From the NCBI RefSeq assembly GCF_004193775.1, contig NC_041004.1:38402411-38466410 (forward strand): 64,000 bases of DNA, written 5' to 3'. Under the pieces are notes generated by a model that was not told where the DNA came from, searched no databases, and saw only the letters and a list, made by a program, of their open reading frames with translations. A program made the position numbers and the translations under genes. This stretch comes from Glycine soja (taxonomy: Eukaryota > Streptophyta > Magnoliopsida > Fabales > Fabaceae). This document shows positions 34,901-47,700 of this stretch, piece after piece. Numbering within the stretch: the stretch's first letter is position 1; each line of letters begins with the position of its first letter.

Positions 34901-35723
34901 CAGTAACTGGAGTTGAGATGTTCAAGAAGATTTTGGATCAAGGACAGGTAAGTGACTGTTATCTTCATCTACAAGGGCTATTTACATAGAGCATATGTTA
35001 AACTAATATGGATTTTTAATACATTTTGTTAGGCTGGTGATAACGTGGGTCTTCTTCTCCGTGGTCTGAAGCGGGAAGACATTCAACGTGGTCAGGTTAG
35101 TTGAGGAGATCTAGCTTTTGCTTTTTGTTAGACATCATAGCTGCATGCAAGAGAACTGTATATTATCTGTATTTGTTTCGATAAAATTTATAGAATTTCG
35201 AATTCAAATTACTAAATTTGAGAAAGCACTTTCCCAATGCTGCTTTCTATTGAAAAGGTGATTGCCAAACCTGGTTCTGTAAAAACATCCAAGAAATTTG
35301 AGGCAGAGATATATGTACTCACAAAGGATGAGGGAGGGCGACACACTGCTTTCTTCTCTAACTACAAACCTCAGTTTTACTTGAGGACTGCTGATGTCAC
35401 TGGAAAAGTAGAGTTGCCCGAAAATGTTAAAATGGTTATGCCTGGAGACAATGTTACTGCCGTGTTTGAATTGATTTCAGCAGTTCCACTTGAAGCAGGT
35501 CAGTATGACTAAATTGAGTGAGAGAAAAAATTCAATTTGCAGTATTATTCAACCCGCCCTACATAGATACATTTATCCATATGCTGAATATTATTGTGCC
35601 ATTCATGCTGGAAGACTGAACTTTGCTTTGCCGATTGCTATTTCTTCTGCAGGACAAAGATTTGCCTTGAGAGAAGGTGGAAGAACAGTTGGTGCCGGTG
35701 TGGTGTCAAAAGTACTGAGCTAG
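31968..35723 (+). CDS. TUFM: Mitochondrial translation elongation factor Tu
   Basis: Twelve exons, summing to 1365 bp and 454 residues, the usual plant mitochondrial EF-Tu length: 31968-32161, 32290-32365, 32468-32560, 32657-32731, 33201-33305, 33418-33508, 33642-33847, 34561-34644, 34882-34947, 35033-35095, 35258-35498 and 35653-35723. The protein delivers aminoacyl-tRNA to mitochondrial ribosomes using GTP. Residues 1 to about 64 form a Ser/Arg/Thr-rich targeting leader with a Ser run. The G motifs are intact: [12 protein letters not shown] (about 72-83), the switch I KRGITI, DCPGHAD, and NKVD. The later beta-barrel domains follow ([44 protein letters not shown]) and it ends [13 protein letters not shown]. 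Complete and intact. Confidence 0.96.
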
Positions 35724-37248
35724 TGCATTTGCCATGATTCAAGTTTTAGTCTACCCATTTGCAAAGGGGGTTGGAAACCCTGAGACCTGACTTTTATCTT
35801 GAGAAATACAAACATGTGCCAAGCAATATAATATTTATCGGTTGTGTTGGATGAAATTGAGTAAATTTTAGAGGAGTTAATTATCACTGTTCATTTTTGT
35901 AGTGCATAATTTATCAACATGCTCATGATCGCTGCAGACTGTTTCTGCTTTATGAAAATAATTTGTGTATCATCTGTGTTCAACAGTCCGAGCCATAGAT
36001 ATCGGGTTTTACATTTTTTTTTTGTTTTAAATAATGATCTTTTTATTTGAAGCTCTATTGTTGATTGCATCTATTGATTTCAGATATAAACAAATTCTTA
36101 CGATATAGTTGTCTGGGTATCACTTATTGGAAACTCATTTTGTAGTTGATGCGCAAGACCTGAGGTTGTACTGCATAACCCGACATGAAAATTTACTGAA
36201 TTCTAGGGCATGTCTATCTATCACCTATACTATTAGCCATCTATTTCAATTGGTTAAATCAATTGGCTGAAGGAATGAGGTTGTGAATGCAATTAATTTT
36301 AATTTTGATCATTTAAGAACATGATTAAAAAAATGTTCTCATTAGAACCGCCTTCGTTTAACTTAAGAATGACTATTCACAATGAAAAATGTTAATTTTT
36401 TGTATTAAACTTCGTATAATGAAATTCATTCAGCCTTTGTTTATTTCAACTACCTAATTTAAATGTGCAGTTTAAGTGCTAACTCAAATAAAAATAGTTT
36501 TTTTTTTCCATCATTTATCTAAACTCATTCATACATGCAAAATATTACTGACAATGGATATAATACAGTTTGGCCAAGTAATTTAAGTTATGTCTAGGGG
36601 TAAAAATAAGTTAGATTGTTTCTCAGGAGTCTACAGTTAAGTTCATTTAACTATTTAAGGTTTGACTTAACGCATTTAAGACCAAATATTGCTTAACCTA
36701 TTTAGTAAATAAAAGTCTTTTTATTAAAAAAAACAAGTTGAGTTTAACAGGATCAAAAGTTTTTTTTTGAAAGTGAGGATCAAAATTTATTTAAATCTTT
36801 ATTTTTTGTTTTTATCGTCTTTTTCTCTTTATTTGTTAAATAAGATAAAATTAACTCAGGATAATATATAAAGATTTATTTTTCATGATCTCAGTTAACA
36901 TAAAAAATGGACTTTCCTGCATTTTATTTTTACCCTAAGTGCTTACCTCAAAAGCCTATTAATTTTAACATTGAAGTAATAAAGAAAGTCAGTTTATTGA
37001 TTCCATTGCAAAATTCTACTATATTACAAGCTAACTACAAAACCAAACAATGCTTCCTGGGTTAACTGAAAATACCAAATTAACTACAACACCCAATAGC
37101 TGATCAACTTGGTGCCTTAAAGATCTCACCGTGGAACTACTTTGAACCTTGATTCTTACTATTTGCTTTGCCATTTGCTTTCTTTCACCAAAAGCCATCA
37201 CTGTAGCATCCAACCAGCCAGAAATAACTACATCTTTGGAGATGTTAC
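35724..37248. other. 3' region of EF-Tu and intergenic DNA
   Basis: Contains the EF-Tu 3' UTR and AT-rich spacer. From 37031 to 37248 a minus-strand frame continues past the stop of the next gene in another phase (see findings). No separate gene is called. Confidence 0.5.
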
Positions 37249-38479
37249 TCAAGCAAGCCTTAGCACTACCACTGCTAGCAATGCTGCAGCAGTATAGTAA
37301 ATATCTCTTATGCTCTTATCCAGCTTTTGCATCATTTCCTCTTCTTTCAAACCCAACTTTCCTGCATTCTTGCTGATGTTGACAATTGTGGCCCTTAGCT
37401 TATTTACTACCCCAGAAAGCCAAACCAACCCAAGTCCAAACCCGGTGTTGAACAAGCTAGAAGTACAAAAGGTAGCCCTTCCACAAGCTAGGTTACACAT
37501 CACGGATAGCAGGACTGCAAGGCCAGTACCAGCAATGCCGGCAGAAAATTGTGTCAGGAGCTCAGGAAGCTCAGGACTGGATTTCTTCAGCGAGAGAATT
37601 GCCGTTTTCCGACATCGCTTCTTGTCAACCATCAGGGACAGAAGGGTCTCACATGCATGTGAAGAGTTCTTGTAGAGATCCCTCTCCCTGCCTACTTTCT
37701 TGGTCTTTTTTGGTGATGGCTTCAGTTTGACTTTCTCAGGACTGCATAATTGACACATTTACCACTAAAGTTAGTTACCAAGAAAATAACTTCAATTAAG
37801 AAAAAATCTTAAGAAAATACAATATCACATTGAGACTGTGTTATGTATTTATAATAGCATATGTTTTCTCTAACATATGATTGTGCTCGATTACAGGAAC
37901 AAATACATACGTTTGAACCAACTCCACTTAATAACAAGTATACCCTCAAATAGACTGTTTTGAACTCAACTAACTAATCATCGAAGCCTTAAATGTTGGC
38001 AATAAAGCAGCCTAAATAATGTCTCAATGGTTTCAAGAAGCACCCAAGATTTACTACTGCAATCCACATTCTCCTTGATTTTTTTTTCTTATGGTAGAAA
38101 GGGGAAGGGGAGAAAAGGACACTCGTCTCAATCTGTGGCACATAAAAGTCTGCTTCCTTAAATTAACTTGTAAAATTTACACTATAGAAACAGTCTAATG
38201 CTCAGCAATTTAGATGCTTGAGGTAGAAAGGAGCATTTCCAACAGCCAAGCCACTTGGGTGACCCGTTCAGCGATTTAAATGCTAAACAAGGGTGTTGGA
38301 AGACGAATACAGGTTATCTTTTTACTGTTCAACATCAGCATATCTCAGCTAGAAAACAGGTCAACACAATCAAGGAAAGTACATTCAGCATACCTCTTTA
38401 AAGGAGCAGTTAAGGTGGATTGATTCTTCAATGTGGAGGAATGACTTCTCTCTAATTCATTGATATTCACCCTGTCCAT
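37249..38479 (-). CDS. Unrecognised plant protein with hydrophobic segments
   Basis: Two exons, 38394-38479 and 37249-37741, with GT/AG borders, sum to 579 bp (192 residues). The start is MDRVNINELERSHSS. The N-terminal half is basic (KVKLKPSPKKTKKVGRERD). A hydrophobic stretch with small residues follows (AGIAGTGLAVLLSVMCNLA, then FGLGLVWLSGVVN), then a Lys/Glu-rich helix (KNAGKLGLKEEEMMQKLD) and a hydrophobic C-terminus (YTAAALLAVVVLRLA). This suggests a membrane-associated protein. I do not recognise the family. An open frame of 73 codons in another phase follows immediately, so the C-terminus could be longer if there is a one-base frameshift at about 37260. Confidence 0.65.
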
Positions 38480-39346
38480 ATGGAATATCATCAAAAGTAA
38501 GTTCCTTGATACAAAGCTAACAATACTAGACTGTTAAATTTGGAGTATAGAAAATGATAGGTCATCTATTTCAGAAGAACAATGATAATACCATAATTAA
38601 AATATCAATTGAAGCAGGGAAACACTGTACATATACAAGTTAAACAATTAATTTAAACTGGTTACGTTAATTACCATACAAGTATTCAAATTTTTTATGT
38701 TCAAAGACAGGGAATCCCCACAATGTTATAAATTCAACCAACAGTATTATAACTTCAAAGACCAAATTATTCTCACATATAGGGACCAAAGATATTTCTG
38801 GTTCCTACATATGACACGTTTTTAATTTGATGCCTATGCTTCACAACGTTACAACTTTGACTAATGGTATTATAATAGTAATAGACTGCAAGATTCAAAT
38901 AAAAATAATTGTACATATAGGAACTAAATTGAAAACTTTTCATATAGGGATCATATTAAAAACAAATATCATGTATAAGGAGCCAACAATATACTTCAAT
39001 CTAAATAATAGTGATTATAGACAACTTGGCATAGTCAAATTTGAACAATCATGCACTCAATTTTTGAACTTCTTGTCATGAATATAATACGATACAGTCA
39101 ACATTGTAAAGGCTTGCAAAGACTATGGTATGTATATAGCATCTAAAAGGATAATAATTTGACAATATACTAGAAAAGATATATATCATTTACAATAATG
39201 TTTTGATAAAACAGTTATTGTGATGTTGAATATCTAATTAATGCAGAATGGTTGATGCTAATCCAAAGGTCAACATAATTTACAAAGTAAAATATATTAT
39301 CACTGTTATAAAATATAAGTGAATGTTTAAGTAAATAAATAGTCCT
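38480..39346. other. Intergenic DNA between two minus-strand genes
   Basis: AT-rich, no gene supported. The segment around 38690-39080 has repeated phrases ('acatatagggac', 'atataggaac') of the kind seen in degenerate MITEs, but no ends could be defined. Confidence 0.4.
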
Positions 39347-41662
39347 TCAGATGTCTGGACAATCAGAATTTTTTTTAATTGGTTGAAGTTTAAACAAGTC
39401 AAGATGGTCAACATATTTATACCAACTGAAGTGTGGAACAAGCATAGATTGCTTTTCATCCCTTCGTGACCATTTTGATAAGCATGACTCAGCAACTACA
39501 GAGAGAAGATCTTTCAACTCAATTGCGGTACCCATAAATGTCATTTGACCATCTGGATGAACCGTGATCTTTGAAGAAAGGGCCGAATCTTGAACAAAAT
39601 ACAGAAAATGCTTTGGGATGTTGAATTTTCCAGTTGGGTAGATAAGAGATGATGATGGTTGCTGGGTTTCATCAATGCCTGACAACTGCAATTTCATCAA
39701 GTCTGATAACAAGGATAAATTCCCTCCATCTATCCCTGCTTCAGCAGTCTCAGACATTAGCACCTTTAAAATTTCATCATGCTTAGAGCATTGTTCAACA
39801 ATGCCAAAGCCAAAAAGAACTGCATTTGAGCAGTTAGCTGCAACCAAAGACAAATGATGTTATTCAGAAGTCAGAATAAGACAAATAATGTAAAAGCATT
39901 CATCCCAACAATAAATGCAAACAGAAGAAAAGGTGTCAACCCAATATCTGTCATATGCTTTCCGGTTTTTAACAATGAGGCAAGTTAGTAATACATAACA
40001 TCTGAAAGAGCAAGCCAACCTTCACTGGTTACTCTAAATTATTGGTCATCAGATTTAATATCTTGCCACTTGTTAGGATCTAATATGGGACTTGAGTCCC
40101 ACATTAGAAGTATGGGATTCTAGTGTGGGGTTTATAGGGCTTGGGCTCTCCAACAAACATGGCTACCATGTTTTATGTGGTTCTACCAAGGTTATTATCA
40201 CTGCTAAATTAAAGAAAGATGAACAATTAATAAACAGAGACAAAAACAGGCCATCCTCAATGAGACATTCAATGACACAGGAAGCAATCAGAGAATATTG
40301 AAATTCAAAATCTATTTGCTGAATCTTTACATCAAATACAATTTAAGTAGTGTAGCTAGCCAGTGTGATATATTTCAACATGATTAGTCTATGAGAAAAG
40401 GAGATAGAATCATTAAAGAGCAGACACAAAAGGCGGGTAGGGGGTATACTGCTACTTGAAATTTTGAGATGTTCTGCACTTTTTACTAATATATGGGAAA
40501 GTCCAGACAATTAACTAACATCATAGAAAAAGTTAACAACAAAAAGGTTTGATCAAATATACCTTGGTCATTAATAAGCATGGGCCTTTCAACTGAGAAG
40601 TCAACATTGACAAACTTCTTATAATCAAACCATTCATTTTGAGATTTCGTTGACTCCTCACATGGACTTGGATCAAGACAAGGAGACTGATATCTGATCA
40701 GGTCTGCTTTTGCTACTGGAGAAGGAAAGAATGTTTGGTAGCCCTGTCTTGAAAAAAAGAAAAAAAATATAAGCAGTTAAAAATTATGCATGCACAATAA
40801 CCTTTTTTGATGAGTACATGCACAATAACCTAGAAATTAGAAATAATGGCATAAGGCATAAGTACGACTTCATGAAGGATGTTATTATGAGTTTAATTGT
40901 GATCCATTACACGTTACTATGTTAGTATATAATTCTTAACACTGTCAAAACCAAGGGTAAGTTAAGATGAAGAGTTTTGGAGGGGAATTTCTTTATCATA
41001 GGTGAGCATCTCCTAGTTTAAGAAATTTACAATTCAGACAAATGAAACGATATGCTATCAGTAACCTTTAAATCACCATCATTCATTTAGTTAATCAGTT
41101 TATAGTTTCCTACATTTTGAAACTCCCCCCCTCCTTCCAAAGATAGCCTTGATATATTATGAATAAGAATGATTAAAAGTAACAAGAGAATTTCTTATTC
41201 TATTCCTTTCATTAAAAAATATATAAATCTATGAAGCACGAACGCACACCAGACCTGATACGGACACTTCGACTTAGCTAATAATATATGACACGAGAAC
41301 ACCGCATACACACACAAAGAGATTCTAATTAAAAGAAATATGAGTAACATATAACAAAATATGTGCTATGTTCATATTTTTAAACCCATTTCCCTGCATT
41401 GCCAAACATACACAAGAGTGATCACACCAGGGTTACATAGTCACAAGACTCCCAAGTCACAACCCTTTTGCTAGTACTTAATATTGATATACCCATTTAA
41501 CAATATAACACCATTCCATTCATTAATATTGCTAAAACCAGCAAAATCAGAACTTGTTGATGTTACCTTCATGGTACTGCAGGGCAAGCCCAGTACTTGT
41601 GGATGCAAGACAAGGCCAGGAGGGTAACCATGAGAAGCCATCAAACAGAGACTCTGCACCAT
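39347..41662 (-). CDS. Unrecognised conserved-looking plant protein, three exons
   Basis: Exons 41567-41662, 40563-40743 and 39347-39837 have correct GT/AG borders and phases and sum to 768 bp (255 residues). The start MVQSLCLMASHGYPPGLVL was chosen because it is the only ATG that reaches the donor in frame. Features visible: FFPSPVAKADLIRYQSPCLD (about 36-55), an acidic and aromatic block NEWFDYKKFVNVDF, then CSNAVLFGFGIVEQC, and a C-terminal region ending SKWSRRDEKQSMLVPHFSWY and LDLFKLQP. No membrane segment is obvious. I do not recognise the family. The coherent three-exon structure and protein-like composition argue for a real gene. Confidence 0.7.
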
Positions 41663-44600
41663 TTTTTGAAAGAAACCCGACTAAAGAAACTACTTTCTGT
41701 AGCCAAAAGTTTCCTCCTTTCGAGCCCTCGGTCACCACGCCCCCATACCATACACTTTTATCCCTTCTCTCCAGCACCTCAAATCCTGAATATTTTCCAC
41801 AAACCCAAAAACACGAATATTATTAGGTTTTATTGTGACCCATCAGTTCAAAAAATAAAATCCACTTGTTTAATCCAGAAACTTCCAAATTGGAAGAACC
41901 AATGGTACGCACGATCGGGAGAGTCAACGTTCGTATCCCACAAAAGACAAAAACAGCTTGTGGTTGGCTTCGTGACGAGAAAAAATATGTATAAATAAAC
42001 ATAAATAATCACATCTTTTAATATTACTTATTTATTATTGTTACTTAATTAATTACTTAATTGCTTAAAGTAGTATCTACTGGACAAATTTGCCCCCCAA
42101 AAAATCCACCTAAATTTTCAGAACTTCATTCAAAATATGAGAATTTCGTAAACACAATAAAGCGATGCTTAAATTGGATAATCTGATAATCACATATTTG
42201 CACGCTTATCAAGTAAGATTAAAATTCAAATATTCAATGGATGACTTTTTTTTTCTTTCAGAATCTTCGATGGATAACTCGATCCTTCCTCAAAACCAAT
42301 TTCAACTGAATATTAAACAATCACATACATTGTTTCGGTGTTAGGGATCGTTGCGAAAAATTAGATTTTGTCAATAATCAATTATAATAAGAATCAAATT
42401 TTGTTTGAGTAAATTTGTTCGTTTGATGTAACAAAAATTAGTTTGTGCATGATAAGAGAGTAAAATAACAGCTTAAATAAAAAAAAAAAAAACAAGACCT
42501 TATTCGGAATGGTTGGGAGTGTTTAATCTTTTGTTTTCAAATATAATTTTTATAAAATAAAATGTGTTTGACCCAAATATAACAAAAAAAATTTAACTCA
42601 ATTTTGAAGTAATTTTACGTTTATTTTTAAAATCAATAAAACATATTTATAAATTTAATTTTTAATTTTAAAAGACATATTCTTATCACTAGTATCATGT
42701 CATCACGTCAATTTGTGAATGTGTTGTTCATGTATTAGGTCAAGAATTTTTCTTATTTTGTATATATATATAATAAAAAAAATGTTTTTGGTCCCATAAA
42801 ATTATTTTTTAAATGAATATAAAAAATATAAACAATAAAAAGAAAATAAATTGGTACCAATTTTATTATTTTATTCTTGTAATTTTTTATAATATTGTGA
42901 ATAAAAAATCATAATTTATTTTAAATTATGAAAATTCACAAATAATAATTATAATAGGTAAAAACTGAAATATTTTAGATTTTTTTATCGTAACATTATG
43001 TATTTTTTAAAAAAATTTAAGATATTTCTTTTAAAAAATATTATAAATTTTTTCTTGTCATGAGATTTTTATTTTTATTTTTGAACATTTGTCATCTTTG
43101 TTATCATCAACACCAAACATTTCATCACTATTATTGTCCTTCCACCACTATTATGTTTCATAGTGAAGCAAAATAAAATAAAAACAAAAATAATTATTTT
43201 ATTTTTCCCATCTTTAATTTAAACAAATTTTCAAAAAACCAAGAATAAAAATAAATTGAAACTAAATACTAAAACTGGATATAAATTTTAAAATTTTCAA
43301 GACAAAATAAAAAATACCCGGAACGGGCCTAACAGTTCAAAAATAATCATAAGCCAAAAAATTTAAATTCATAAAATCAGCTTTTCGGGAAAGAAAAACT
43401 TTTCTTTTTACAGATTTAAGACATTCCGAATTCATTAACACATTTTTTCCCCATCAAAATACCTAAAAATCATGATAAAAATATACTGTGAGTGCTTCTT
43501 TATAGGTCTTGTATTCTTTTCTTTGCAGTATTGATGGAATCTACAGTGGTAAAGTAAAAGTAAAAATTTAAACCATTAGATAAATTTATATTTAGGTCTT
43601 GTTTTTTATATTTTATTTTATTTTTTTATTTGTTTTCTTCTCTTTATCAATTTTATCCCTCTTTCTCTTTCATCTATCTCAAGTCTCTTACCTTCTCTAT
43701 TATTCCACCATTTTACTCTGTCGCAAACACTAAGAAGAAGAGCATTGAAATTGGAGAAGAAGAGAAAGACTCGACACTCAAGATTTAGGACCAGTCATGA
43801 CTCCCGAATCCTTCCTCTTTCTCAACATTGTCACCATTCCCATGTACTTCACCACCATCGTGGCGAAGCAGCCTTGGAGGTGGTGTTGTGGCTACCTGGT
43901 ATGATGAAGTGTTCGTCATCCGTGATGGTGGAGATGGTAGAGCTTTGACGCAATGAGAGTAAAGAATGAAGGGAGAAAGAAGAGAGAGAAGTTTAAGGTT
44001 ATGTCGTGGTAGATCATTTTTCCTTCTCTTGCTTTTTGTCTTGTATTTTCATTAAGGACAAAGGTAGACCATAGCAGTGGGAACGACAATATCAACGCCT
44101 TATGATGTGGTCACGAATTTGATTGTTAATGTTAGAAAGAGGTAGATGATAGATAACATCAAAGAGGAAAATGATTAATTTTGGAAGAAGATAAAAAAGT
44201 GAAGAAAAAAAACAAAAATTAAAAATATCTAAATAGTTGATTTTGAAAATAAAATATCTAATTATCCAATTTTTAACTGTGCAAAAGTTTTTCCTATTCC
44301 GTATTCAGTTTTACCCATGCTGTTTCGAAAGGAAAGCGAGCCGATTGAGACAGGTAGTTGGAGGTCTCATCAAATAATTCAATATTCTAGTTTTCATTCT
44401 CCCAAAAAATAAAATTATTTAAAGCCGGAGCTGTTGTTATCGTAAGCCTTTATCTGTCATTTCGTTTCTCAAACAATCATTTTTTTTTTCTTCTGCCCCC
44501 TTTCTCTCTCTGAAGCGAAACCCTAGAAATTCATCATCTTTCAGAATCTGACAAGTTTCCTCAACCGAACCTAAATTCTCTCACCAAATCCTCACTTATC

Positions 44601-44735
44601 CAAATTCGATACTCCAATCCCCACCCAAATTCCCCGCATCGACTCCCCTCCCCAAAATTCCCCCATCGCCGGCGTCTCCCGCGGCCGAACGCATCACATC
44701 GCCGATTCGGCTACGGCGCTAACAGTGGCTATCGT
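41663..44735. other. Intergenic DNA and BPM 5' leader
   Basis: AT-rich to about 44.3 kb with no supportable gene. The short frame at 43745-43948 lies in His/Ser-rich low-complexity DNA and is not called. The last 280 bp are CT-rich 5' leader DNA of the MATH-BTB gene, including AAACCCTAG (44518-44526), a telo-box-like element common in plant promoters. Confidence 0.5.
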
Positions 44736-47700
44736 ATGGGTAAGATTCTCCAAGAAACCGCGAAGCCGTCGGCGAATTCCACATCGGCGTACCCCTCTGC
44801 GGCGCCCGGCACCACGTCGTCGATGTCGGTGACGGAGACGGTGAGGGGGTCGCACCAGTTCAAGATTACGGGGTACTCGCTCTCGAAGGGGATCGGGATT
44901 GGGAAGTACATGGCCTCCGACGTGTTTTCCGTCGGAGGGTACAATTGGGCGATTTATTTCTACCCTGATGGGAAGAGCGTGGAGGACAATGCGACCTACG
45001 TGTCGCTCTTCATCGCGCTGGCCAGCGAAGGCACCGACGTTAGGGCACTTTTCGAGTTGACCCTTCTGGATCAGAGTGGGAAGGAGAGGCACAAGGTGCA
45101 TAGCCATTTCGAGAGGACTCTTGAGAGCGGGCCTTACACCTTGAAGTACCGTGGTAGTATGTGGTGGGTTTTTATTTTTAAATTTTAATCTTGTTTTTTA
45201 ATTTCGTCTTTGCCTTGCATTTTAATTTTTACGAGTTTTTTTGTGTGTAATATATAGTCTAAAAAATTTATTATTGTGAGTTTCAGCTTAACCAGTGATC
45301 TCCAATTTCTATACTGGATATACAGCTTCCATAAATACTCAAGAAAAGATTTGTCATTCATAATGATTTTACCTAGTTTATGAGTATTATTACCTTTCAT
45401 GGTACATGTCGTTTCTTACAAAAAAAATCCACTATTTGCTAACTTCCATGTAACATTATTGGACTCGTGATAGATTTGCATCATGGCTCTACATTGCGGT
45501 TGCAGTGCAGTCATTGTGGCTGCTGCGATGTGAGTTGCAGCCATAGCGGTGTGAAATTATTATATGCACTCAATGTAAAAAAGAATTTTGCAGTTATTGT
45601 AATTTTGGTATATTTTTATTTATTTATAAGATAGTATAACTTCCATTGCGGCTATGCTGTGGATGCATTGCAGCATTTTGTGTGATTGAAGTTTATTGCT
45701 GGCTGTTGCTGTTGCAGGCAGCAACACAATTGTGGTTGTGGGCTGCAATTTAGAACCATGATTTGCATTACAGATGCTAAACATGTGCTTGCTTTAACAT
45801 GTGTGATTATTTTTCTTTTTATATGAGGTAAGTCTTGTTGGGTGTTGTATGCTTTACTATTTGTCTGATGGAGTAGGTTTCCGTGGAGTGATTCGAGCGG
45901 TGAAATCTTTCATCCCTTGCTAGTTGCTCCTCCCACAAACGCTGTGGAAAAAGGGATGAGGGGGAAATAATAATTTGGAGTGGGGGAAATGTTCATGCCT
46001 TTTGATTGGTAATTTTGTATCTTTGATGGAACTACTGTTTCTTTTTTTAGTAAGTGCTAATTGTTTGATGCTTGGTGTTTCAGGGGTTACAAGCGGTTTT
46101 TCAAGAGAACAGCTCTAGAGACATCAGACTACCTTAAAGATGATTGTCTGTCTGTGAATTGTAGTGTTGGTGTTGTGAGGTCACGCACGGAAGGTCCGAA
46201 AATCTATACCATAGCAATACCGCCTTCTAGCATTGGTCAGAAATTTGGACATCTGCTGGAAAGTGGTAAAGGCAGTGATGTAAATTTTGAAGTTAATGAT
46301 GATATTTTTGCTGCACATAAATTGGTACTAGCAGCTCGTTCACCTGTTTTCAGAGCACAGCTTTTTGGTCCTATGAAAGATCAGAATACCCAGTGTATTA
46401 AAGTTGAAGACATGGAAGCTCCAGTTTTCAAGGTTTGTTAAATGTTCTTTGTGCCCCCTATTTTTTTGTATTTAATTTTTGTTTGTAATGTGGTCACCTA
46501 ATGTGGTTTTGGTTTTTATTTTTGTCTACTAATCACACATGCTTCATGATTTTGTGCATTTTATCCTTGGTTTTTTCTTCATAGTTCCATTATTAGGAAT
46601 GTCTTTCTTTATACCCACTCTTATTCTCTGGTTCATGTATTAGTGAGTTGTATTCAGTGTTATCAATGGCGAATGATTGAAGGCCATAATTCTGTCATAT
46701 AAACACATTGCGGCCTATGGCACTGCCATAGCGGCTATCCCTCCACAAATTGCCTATAACTTGGCAAAAAATCTACCATGCCATTCTGCCATGGCAGCCA
46801 TGGTGCCGCCATTGAACAATGGTTTGTTTCAATCTACATCTCTTCTGTGTTTCTCCCCTATGAAAAAAAGCACACATTTCATTATATTACCTTTTCATAT
46901 GCATGGATACTGGTTTGTTTGGGAAGTTGAAAATTCTGTGGTATTTCTGCCCAGATGGTAGTATTATTGACTGTTATGATCACTCATTTGCTGGCAGTCC
47001 CACATAGAGAATGTATGGTCCGTTCTCATTTAAATTGGCCATTATTATGAGCTTGTTCAGTTGTTTGTGGTTCCTTAGGGGTTGTTTGGTTTGAGAAAAT
47101 GTTTTCTGTAATCTGTTTTCATTTTTAATTACAAAAATGGCATATTGTTTTTGCTTTTTATTATTTTCTATTTTCATTTTCCTTTGACAAACTCAAAAAA
47201 TGAAAATGAAACATGAATTGTTTTCTCAAACAGTCAAACTTTAAGTAAGTGAAGCTCTACCAGCTGGTTCTGACTAGCTGTAATATCATTTGCTGAATAA
47301 GAAACATGAATTCAGACATTGAAAGAAAACACATTGTAATGTAACAATTTGCATTTAGAATTGGCAGATTCACTTGGCCTTTTGGCCATGAGAAGTTATT
47401 TGATACTTTTTATTATATATGCTTTGGCTTTGAAATTGATTCTTGCTACTACGCTTAATTATGCTAGTTTTCTTTTTCTAAGTGCTACCATGATGCCAAC
47501 TAAATTGATCTTTAAGGTTAATGAATGTGATTTGATGTTTCTCATAATATAAATTATAATAAATATTTTAAATATGCAGAGAAATTGAGTCAAAATGACA
47601 ATCGAAGTTGAAACCTTTTTTCTTTTGGGTAGTTCATAGTTGTTGTCCTTAGAAGGAAATGTCATGGTTTTGTTTTTCCGTAATTGCATTACGGGAGTAC

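Noticed and set aside
44694..45107. 137-codon minus-strand frame opposite the MATH-BTB first exon
   Set aside because: Shadow of the GC-rich MATH coding exon.
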